Below, one piece after another: positions 1-5,997 of a DNA stretch of 17,292 nucleotides. Where the stretch lies: NCBI GenBank assembly GCA_910585715.1, contig CAJUEX010000063.1:1-17292 (forward strand). Reading direction: 5' to 3'. Both the position numbers and the translations under genes were made by a program. The notes beneath the pieces are model-generated. The model ran no database searches. It saw only the letters and a program-made list of their open reading frames with translations, and was not told where the DNA came from. The DNA is from an uncultured Lachnospiraceae bacterium. Lineage in GTDB: Bacteria > Bacillota > Clostridia > Lachnospirales > Lachnospiraceae. Numbering within the stretch: the first letter of the stretch is position 1; every line of letters begins with the position of its first letter.

Positions 1-30
1 ACACCAGCATTTAATCTGACCAGAGGAGCA

Positions 31-342
31 TCATCTAATGTGCAAAACAACAATATTCATATAAATGGCATTTTCCAACGTGGTAACTTCCAGCTCTTCC
101 ATATTGTCATAATGAGTGTCGTTTACTGCATTGTACAGACTCAGTAATTCTCCGGGGTCTCTAAAAATCATCCGAAATATGGTGTCCTTGTAATTTGGCA
201 GAACCGGAATTGGATTTCCCGGAATATGCCTTCCTGCATTTATCTCCGTATTTATCCCCCTGCTTATCTCCTGCTTCGCCATATCGCATGTTTCTTGTTC
301 TTTGTTACTGTTCGTTGCAATGTTTTTTGCCTCTTTCTCCAT
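31..342 (-). CDS. Truncated Rpn/PD-(D/E)XK transposase-like protein (N-terminal remnant)
   Basis: This 103-residue frame has an ATG start and a perfect AGGAGG six bases upstream. Residues from about 50 (NYKDTIFRMIFRDPGELLSL) through LENAIYMN (about 89-96) resemble the N-terminal part of the Rpn-family nuclease/putative transposase proteins that are abundant in Lachnospiraceae. Those are usually about 300 residues and continue with a conserved KND-type segment. Here the match breaks right after NAIYMN into VVLHIR and a TGA stop. None of the three frames in the last 30 bases restores the expected continuation, so this is more likely a deletion or rearrangement than a simple frameshift. The first ~48 residues are polar and look unstructured. 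It is probably a decayed or inactive copy. The family call rests on recalled motif similarity. The start is well supported; whether a functional protein is made is doubtful. Confidence 0.5.
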   Translation of the reverse strand: MEKEAKNIATNSNKEQETCDMAKQEISRGINTEINAGRHIPGNPIPVLPNYKDTIFRMIFRDPGELLSLYNAVNDTHYDNMEELEVTTLENAIYMNIVVLHIR

Positions 343-348
343 AAGGTT

Positions 349-366
349 CCTCCTTTTTGCAGGAGG
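349..366 (-). promoter_or_regulatory. Hairpin that can sequester the Shine-Dalgarno of the Rpn-like gene
   Basis: Read on the minus strand, CCTCCT is followed by a 6-base loop (GCAAAA) and then AGGAGG, which is the ribosome binding site six bases before the ATG at 342. The two hexamers are perfectly complementary, so the SD could be hidden in a short GC-rich stem. The pairing is seen directly; a regulatory role is inference. Confidence 0.35.
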
Positions 367-421
367 CTTCCATACCTTTTGGCTGCTTCTATTTAAGAGT
401 ACCTTACCTTCAAATTTTAAG

Positions 422-446
422 TAAAGCTTTTTAAATAAAGCTTTTT
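422..446. repeat. Two 11-bp direct repeats TAAAGCTTTTT, 14 bp apart
   Basis: TAAAGCTTTTT occurs at 422-432 and again at 436-446. Each copy contains the palindrome AAAGCTTT. They lie about 80-100 bases upstream of the Rpn-like start, where a promoter would be expected. Function is unknown; this may be simple sequence duplication in AT-rich DNA. Confidence 0.4.
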
Positions 447-720
447 ATGTATAACTCTTTAAAAGCTTCTGCAGTCTTTCAAAAAACCTCTCTGCCTTTA
501 TTTCCAGTTGTTGGGTAAATAGAAAGCATTGATGTTCTTTGACTTTGCAGAAATGATACCAGAACGGCTTTTCGCTGAATAGTTAGAAGATGAATGCTTT
601 TTTGTATTTTAACATATTAGGTTTACTTATTTCAAGTATGAGTTTATTAAAAATTGATAAAATCTGATTCTTATATGGATATTGTTTTAAAAATTTTAGT
701 CTGCCCAAATACAATGATTT

Positions 721-777
721 ACAAAAAATAAAGAGTCGGTGGATATATCATACATGATTCGATACGCCACCGACTCT
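721..777 (-). terminator. Rho-independent terminator of the giant secreted-protein gene
   Basis: Perfect 11-bp inverted repeat: AGAGTCGGTGG at 732-742 and its complement at 767-777. On the minus strand it is followed immediately by a T-rich run (TTTATTTTTTGT, about 721-732). It begins 77 bases after the TGA at 855. The 24-base loop is long but can fold further internally (ATCAT/ATGAT). This is a strong candidate for the end of the transcript that includes the two secreted-protein genes. Confidence 0.8.
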
Positions 778-836
778 GTGTTTTATATAATGGTCATAGC
801 AATTTGAAAAAACGGGTAAATTATTTGATTTTCCGC

Positions 837-866
837 ATCATTTAATTTTTCAAATCATTTAATTTT
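837..866. repeat. 13-bp direct repeat spanning the stop codon of the giant protein gene
   Basis: ATCATTTAATTTT occurs at 837-849 and 854-866. The second copy contains the last codons and TGA stop of the 1638-residue protein, and the first copy lies just downstream. This looks like a small local duplication of the 3' end with no evident function. Confidence 0.35.
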
Positions 867-3800
867 AATCTTCACCTTTGCCTTTTTATTGCTGCCGTCT
901 GTAGATGCAGCTGTAATCGTTACAGTCTTTCCTTTCCCGGCTTTCTTGGCGGTTACTTTGCCCTTTTTATTGACAGTGGCATATTTGGTATTGGAGCTTT
1001 GCCATTTTAAAGTCTTGTTTACACTCTTACCGGTAGTTTTTACAGTTGCTTTGACTGTCATGGACTTACCTGCCTTCAATGTCTTGGATGGGGCCTTCAG
1101 CTTTATGCTCTTTACGGCATGCTTCATAATTTTAATTTTATAGGTTGTCTTTATGCCGCTGCCGTCTTTTGCAGCGGCAGTGACGGTAACTGTCTTTCCG
1201 GCACCTGCCTTTTTCAGGGAAAGCTTTCCTTTCCGGTCTATAGTGGCATATTTTTTGTTGCTTGTGCTCCATGTGACGGCTTTATTGTTAGCATTGGACG
1301 GAGTGATGTCCACTGTCAGCTTCACTTTCTTTCCGGCTGCAAGCTTCTTGGATGGGGCTTTGATAGTCAACCTTGTTATTTTTACAAGTTCCTTGCTGTC
1401 GGTGCTGTTGCTACTTCCGCCCTGTCCCTTGCCGTCATTTCCTGTGGAGCCGTCTTCCGTACTGCCATCTTCTTTTTTATCATCTTCCGGCCTGTCATCT
1501 TCTTTTCCACCGGCTTCCTCCAAAGTTGCGTAGGCAATCTTAATTACCACATTGTTGTCTTCATTGCTGTCCGTCCTATCGGAAGTCACAACCAGCGGCA
1601 TATAAGCTGCTCCGTTTTCATTCATCACAAGGCTGCTCTTTTTTATATAGAACGTATAGCTCCCGCTTTTTTCTTTTGATATTTCTTCCAGAAAGACGGT
1701 TTCTATCCGTCCGGTCTGTTCCACATCCTCGTAAAGAACAAGAGTGGCATCTGCAGGGATTATGCTGTTATTCGTCACGTTTGCAACAATACAGACATCC
1801 TCTTCCGTTTCCGTCATGGCAGCTTCCAACACCAGATCCGTCTGGCCTATAACAGCTTCCATTGTATTGCTTCCGGTATCAGCCTGTCCCTGTGCACAGA
1901 GAGTAATGGTTACATTTGTGGTATCTGTTACTTCTGCCAAATCCACATCTACCGTATCGTAAATACTTTCTCCCGGCTTTATGGACACGGGAATGTTCTG
2001 TTGTTTATAAAATCCATTTTCTCCCTCTATGGTAAGCACAAGGCTTGTAATAGTCTCTTCGCTTGTATTAGTCGCCATATAGGAAATGGGTGTTGCTTCA
2101 TTTTCCTTTGCGGCTTCGTCCACGGTAATGGATTCCACTTCTATTTCCGGTACTTCCTCCTTTGTGACAAATACAAGGGAATGAACCGGCTCTTGTAAGT
2201 CCGTCTCTGCTGTATTCATCATAAACTGCCAGGAACCGTCTGCTTTCAATACTCCGTCCAGATATTTAATGGTGGAAGCCGTACTGTATAAGGCTACCGG
2301 TTCGCTAAAGCCCTCTGCCGTTTTTACGGAGGAATATACCTTGTATGTGCCTGTTGTCTGGTCCGGTGAGCTCCACAACACTGCCGTCTTCCCACCATTT
2401 ATACAGAGCCTTGCGTTTGCGCCGACAGGACTTTCCCCTGCCATAATGGAATACAGCGTTCCGGCTGCCATATCATAGGCTTTCATGGTCCCGTTTTCAT
2501 AATAGTAAAGCACTCCCTCCTGCCATTGAAGATTGGATGTCAGTGTGCTTCCACCTAAAACTTGCGTTTCCTCTCCATTTATCCCGCTCAGGAATATCTG
2601 GTTGGAAACATTTTCTTCCGATGCGTTGGAAACATATGCTACATACAGGGTATTGCCTGCATAACAGGGGGCAAACTCTTCGATTCCGTACTCCCTTTCC
2701 ATGAGCACTTTCTCTTTTGAAAATGCGCCATTTTCCCAATCCGCATAAAGGATTTGGCTTTTTCCCTCTTCCTGAAGGAAGCTGTTTGCACTGTTGGTAA
2801 TCCAGACTGCTGTCACTTTATTTCCGTTTACAGCCAGTTTTGGCATCATATCTACTTTTTGGTCAGAGGTTATATAGGTGACGTCCTCAAATTTCTGCTG
2901 ACTTTGGTCGTATTTTGCAAAGCAGATTTCAGATTTTTCCGCCATGCGGGAAAGTATCTGTGCGCCGTCTTCCCCATTTTCGGCAATCCGGGCGCTTTCC
3001 TTCTGCCATACAAGATACAGTTCATCGTTTATGACTTGCATGTCCGCGTACATGTCACAGGTTCCGTTGTCCCACACAGGAACCGGCTCCGTCCACGTGC
3101 CGCCTCTGTATACGGAATACATAAGGACCGAGCTGTCCAGAATGCTGCGGTCTACAGCATTTGCCTGGAATACCATTACGGTATCGTTTCCAATCTGTTT
3201 TATCATAGGCAGTGAATTTGGCATGATGCCGGACTGCAGGACATGTTCTGTCCCTCCTGCAGCCGTTTCCCCTGCTGCGCCTGCCCTTGCCGGCAGGCTG
3301 CCGTTATTCTGTGCGGCATCCACGGCATTTCCCTGCCATGAAGTAGTATGTTCCGCATAGGAGCGGTCTACCGGCTTTAAGTCTTCTGGATTCAGCTGCA
3401 TGTCTGTTACAGTCCCCCTGGAAATGCCGCTTTTAGAGCCTGTCTTTGTTTCGGTATTGTCCCACAGCTCTGTGTGATAGGTTGCAAGGTCCCATGTCCG
3501 GTCCAGTACAAAAACAACATACGCATGAACCGAAGCTGCAGCGTTAAATTCCCCCTTCGTTGCCGGTATGATTTGTACAGGCACTTCTGCAGAGCCATTT
3601 GCTCCAATAGTCGCTACCTTTTTCAGACCATATCCGCCTTCCAGTGAAATACCGGGCGTAAGGGTGACTTTTCCCTCCTTGCCCCATGTTCCTTCTGACA
3701 GGCTATGTTTTCCAGGCTTATAGGAGACCCCAAGCTTCCCTGTTACTTTTCCGGAACCCTCCAGGCTTAAATACATGGGACCGATCGGTGTCAGAAACTG

Positions 3801-5771
3801 CCAGTCCATGCTCCCTTTCCATTTGGCATCCATCTGAAACATTCCTGCATTCTTTACCATATTTCCATTTTTATCTATTTCAAGTTCATAATATCCCAGA
3901 GCAGAAAGCTCCGGCTTCGCCTTGAATCCTTTTGCCTCAAAGAAAGAAACCGTTCCTCCTCCAAATGCCTTCTGCAGCGACTCCATCTTATCCAGCCGTT
4001 TACTGCTTTTCTCCAATGCATCCACACTCTTTTTGTACTTATTCCATTTGGTGCTATTATCCAGCCAGTCTGCCCTTTTAATCCCTATGGCAAGCTTCAG
4101 TTTATACGAGCCATCCGAGTCTGTTGATTTGCTTGCGGTAACGGGAACCAGTGCCGTTGACAGTTTAAAGTCTCCCGGGAAAAACCTGACAGCCTCCTTA
4201 TTCTCCACGGAACCGCTTTTTTCTTCCCCTAAGGAAAGCTGGGGTATGGTTACGATTTCTGAGATTTCTGTGGAGAAGCTATAGCTTTCTTCCATAATAT
4301 CGCTGTCCGTCATTCCATCCTTGACTGCTACTGCCTTAAGGATAACGGAATCTTTGACCGCTATCATGCCGGTATAACGGTTTCCATTTTCCTTTCCGGG
4401 CACGCTTCCATCTGTTGTATAGTAGATTTCTGCCCCTTCCGTGGCAGAAGACAGGGTTATTTTCTGTGCTGTAGTGTAGGTTCCTCCCGGGAGGCTTGCC
4501 TGCGGTGCCTGTACGCAGTTATCGTTACCGCCACCGTTTCCTCCTTCGCCACTGGTGCCGTCGTCTGTCATGGACCAGATACCAGATGAAATATTTATGT
4601 GCAAGGCTGGGCGGACGCCGTCACCGGTAAAGTGGACAGAATAGACATTCCAAGAGAGCTCCCCACCTGCGTTAACATCTGTGGCAGTCCAGCTCCAACC
4701 GCCGGGCGAACGCAGCCACCACCAGCAATTATCGTTTCCACCCGTATAGCTACCATTATCTGTGAAGGTTCCCCTTGCACAGGCATAACTGCTAGATTGA
4801 ACCCAGCGGCTTGCCTCGTGACCATTGCAGAATCCATATGCCACATTTATCACCTCGCTGATGGAAAGCAGATAAACATTATCTCTTGTATTATTTCCAC
4901 CTTCTGTATCAAATGGCAGATTATCTTCATTCACTACGTTTTGCATTACAATAGCGCCCTGCTCACTGCTACTGAAAGCAGTATTATAAAAGTTGTTATT
5001 TAACCAGTTCCTTATGATGCTGGTTTCCCATGTAACATTTGTAAATTCTTCATTATAATCCTTACAGTCAATTGCCTTATCTGCTACTACAAACAGAGTG
5101 CTTCCATTATTTTGCAACACCCTCCACTTTATCCGTTCCCATTTAAAATAGCGATAGCCGTTGTTTGTAACCTCATCAAAATAAGCGTTATAGTTTGTAT
5201 CATCCTTGCTAATCCTGCGGTACTTTGTCCCATTTATCCATACATCAATGCCCTCGCTGTTTTCCGCAGTGCCTGCTGCCTGTCCCATTCCCTGACCGAT
5301 GGCGCTGTCAATTGCCTGCTTGATAGCTGAATCCGTAACCTCGCTTTGGGGATAGCTTCCAAAGTAGACGTAACTCCATGTGGTGATGTCCTGTGTCCCA
5401 TCCTCCGTATTGCAATGATGGACAGGATTCGCCGGGCTTCCTGCTCCCGCACGAGCATCATTTCCGCTGACACTGCCATCTGAAAACACTTCTTGCTGTA
5501 GATTACCAAAATCCTGCTGGTATGCAGAGCCGTTTTCCGTATCTTCCTCTTTGGTATTTTCTTCTGCTCCCGGGTTTTCGGCTTCCGTTTCTGCCAGACT
5601 GCCATCCCCCTTCCCGCCATTCTCCTGATTTTTGTTTTCTGCGACTGTTGCCTCGTTTCCGCTAATGGTTTGGGCAAACACGGTAAAGCCCTGCGTACCC
5701 AGAAAAAGGGATGCTGCCAGCAACAGGGATAAAAACCTCATTGCTTTTTTGTTTGAGCCTTTTGCATTCAC
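855..5771 (-). CDS. Giant secreted multidomain surface protein (DUF6273, CHB_HEX_C-like, beta-propeller-like, Big_2)
   Basis: This 1638-residue exported protein starts at GTG with AGGAGG nine bases upstream. A signal peptide (about 1-33, ending VFA) is followed by an acidic low-complexity stretch (35-110). A DUF6273 domain (about 130-397) carries the family hallmarks IKWRVL, IIRNWLNNNFYNTAF, VYLLS, WWWLRSPG and GVRPALHI. A chitobiase/hexosaminidase C-terminal-like domain follows (about 420-500; IYYTTDGSVP). Residues 505-800 are beta-rich and unrecognised. Residues 840-1205 contain recurring short strands (e.g. DELYLVWQ, TLYVAYVS) suggesting a beta-propeller. Two CARDB-like Ig folds (1210-1415), an acidic linker (1418-1460) and two Big_2 domains (1463-1550, 1552-1638) complete it. 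No LPXTG, SLH or transmembrane anchor is visible, so attachment may be through the lysine-rich Big_2 end. It lies downstream of the amidase/lectin gene in the same direction and no good promoter was found between them. Domain names rest on recalled motifs; the function is unknown, probably adhesion or carbohydrate binding. Confidence 0.85.
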   Translation of the reverse strand: MNAKGSNKKAMRFLSLLLAASLFLGTQGFTVFAQTISGNEATVAENKNQENGGKGDGSLAETEAENPGAEENTKEEDTENGSAYQQDFGNLQQEVFSDGSVSGNDARAGAGSPANPVHHCNTEDGTQDITTWSYVYFGSYPQSEVTDSAIKQAIDSAIGQGMGQAAGTAENSEGIDVWINGTKYRRISKDDTNYNAYFDEVTNNGYRYFKWERIKWRVLQNNGSTLFVVADKAIDCKDYNEEFTNVTWETSIIRNWLNNNFYNTAFSSSEQGAIVMQNVVNEDNLPFDTEGGNNTRDNVYLLSISEVINVAYGFCNGHEASRWVQSSSYACARGTFTDNGSYTGGNDNCWWWLRSPGGWSWTATDVNAGGELSWNVYSVHFTGDGVRPALHINISSGIWSMTDDGTSGEGGNGGGNDNCVQAPQASLPGGTYTTAQKITLSSATEGAEIYYTTDGSVPGKENGNRYTGMIAVKDSVILKAVAVKDGMTDSDIMEESYSFSTEISEIVTIPQLSLGEEKSGSVENKEAVRFFPGDFKLSTALVPVTASKSTDSDGSYKLKLAIGIKRADWLDNSTKWNKYKKSVDALEKSSKRLDKMESLQKAFGGGTVSFFEAKGFKAKPELSALGYYELEIDKNGNMVKNAGMFQMDAKWKGSMDWQFLTPIGPMYLSLEGSGKVTGKLGVSYKPGKHSLSEGTWGKEGKVTLTPGISLEGGYGLKKVATIGANGSAEVPVQIIPATKGEFNAAASVHAYVVFVLDRTWDLATYHTELWDNTETKTGSKSGISRGTVTDMQLNPEDLKPVDRSYAEHTTSWQGNAVDAAQNNGSLPARAGAAGETAAGGTEHVLQSGIMPNSLPMIKQIGNDTVMVFQANAVDRSILDSSVLMYSVYRGGTWTEPVPVWDNGTCDMYADMQVINDELYLVWQKESARIAENGEDGAQILSRMAEKSEICFAKYDQSQQKFEDVTYITSDQKVDMMPKLAVNGNKVTAVWITNSANSFLQEEGKSQILYADWENGAFSKEKVLMEREYGIEEFAPCYAGNTLYVAYVSNASEENVSNQIFLSGINGEETQVLGGSTLTSNLQWQEGVLYYYENGTMKAYDMAAGTLYSIMAGESPVGANARLCINGGKTAVLWSSPDQTTGTYKVYSSVKTAEGFSEPVALYSTASTIKYLDGVLKADGSWQFMMNTAETDLQEPVHSLVFVTKEEVPEIEVESITVDEAAKENEATPISYMATNTSEETITSLVLTIEGENGFYKQQNIPVSIKPGESIYDTVDVDLAEVTDTTNVTITLCAQGQADTGSNTMEAVIGQTDLVLEAAMTETEEDVCIVANVTNNSIIPADATLVLYEDVEQTGRIETVFLEEISKEKSGSYTFYIKKSSLVMNENGAAYMPLVVTSDRTDSNEDNNVVIKIAYATLEEAGGKEDDRPEDDKKEDGSTEDGSTGNDGKGQGGSSNSTDSKELVKITRLTIKAPSKKLAAGKKVKLTVDITPSNANNKAVTWSTSNKKYATIDRKGKLSLKKAGAGKTVTVTAAAKDGSGIKTTYKIKIMKHAVKSIKLKAPSKTLKAGKSMTVKATVKTTGKSVNKTLKWQSSNTKYATVNKKGKVTAKKAGKGKTVTITAASTDGSNKKAKVKIKIK

Positions 5772-5827
5772 TTTTGTTTTCCTCCTGATTCCTCATAATG
5801 TGTATTCTCAATAATATGTATTTCCAT
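5768..5827 (-). CDS. Possible 19-residue leader peptide overlapping the giant protein start
   Basis: An ATG frame of 19 residues (starts MEIHIIENTHYEE) ends in a TGA that overlaps the GTG start of the giant protein (GTGA), an arrangement used for translational coupling. The frame is open upstream to 5893 without a usual start codon. It contains the downstream gene's AGGAGG. Its own SD (ACGGAT region) is weak. This may be fortuitous. Confidence 0.15.
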   Translation of the reverse strand: MEIHIIENTHYEESGGKQK

Positions 5828-5843
5828 ATCCGTATCATTCCGG

Positions 5844-5885
5844 CAGCCCTGCCTGTTTTGCTGGAAGATGCACTCAGGCAGGCTG
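5844..5885. other. Stem-loop between the two secreted-protein genes
   Basis: CAGCCCTGCCTG at 5844-5855 pairs with CAGGCAGGCTG at 5875-5885, giving an 11-bp GC-rich stem with one bulged base and a 19-base loop. Neither strand has a clear T-run after the stem, so it is not a typical intrinsic terminator. It could act as an RNA processing or stability element, or as a weak attenuator in the 5' leader of the giant protein. Confidence 0.4.
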
Positions 5886-5901
5886 ACTTTCTCCTAGCAT
5901 C

Positions 5902-5997
5902 CTAGTCCTTTTTATATTTTTCAGTCTGGAATTTATCCTTTATGAAAATCTCGTTAGCCCGAATCAGGTTTTCCAGAATAGAAAGCACTTCATTCAC
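5902..5997 (-). CDS. Possible small protein (31 aa) coupled to the amidase gene stop
   Basis: A GTG start overlaps the TAG stop of the amidase/lectin gene by one base (TAGTG), giving a 31-residue frame that starts with NEVLSILENLIRANE after the initiator and ends KYKKD before TAG. The composition is protein-like: amphipathic, many Leu/Ile in a helical pattern, a basic C-terminus, and no low-complexity runs. A weak SD (AAGAGG) lies within the end of the upstream gene about six bases before the GTG. No family is recognised. It could be a small regulatory or signal peptide, a remnant of a lost gene, or chance. Confidence 0.3.
   Translation of the reverse strand: MNEVLSILENLIRANEIFIKDKFQTEKYKKD

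Larger units (their letters stand above)
343..854. other. Intergenic region, AT-rich, without a convincing gene
   Basis: The roughly 510 bases between the Rpn-like start and the stop of the giant secreted-protein gene contain no frame with a good start and coding character on either strand. It holds the SD-sequestering hairpin (349-366), a pair of short direct repeats (422-446), a terminator for the minus-strand gene (721-777) and a 13-bp direct repeat around that gene's stop codon (837-866). The rest (about 447-720) shows nothing recognisable. Confidence 0.5.

Noticed and set aside
1119..1679. Plus-strand frame of 186 codons inside the giant secreted-protein gene (and similar ones at 2754-3215 and 4599-5003)
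   Set aside because: They are antisense to a well-supported coding region, have hydrophobic/cysteine-rich compositions typical of shadow frames, and lack ribosome binding sites.
4570..4730. Possible diversity-generating retroelement target: the DUF6273 C-terminus (WWWLRSPG...GVRPALHI) resembles lectin-fold variable regions
   Set aside because: No reverse transcriptase gene, template repeat or matching second copy is present in the window, so nothing supports a retroelement here.
5790..5820. Imperfect direct repeat TACATATTAT / TACACATTAT (16 bp apart) before the giant protein gene as a second regulator operator
   Set aside because: The spacing is not two helical turns, the half-site does not match TTTGNCA, and it sits next to the ribosome binding site rather than upstream of a promoter.
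5844..5885. Stem-loop as terminator of the amidase gene
   Set aside because: No T-run follows the stem on the minus strand; kept only as an unassigned stem-loop.
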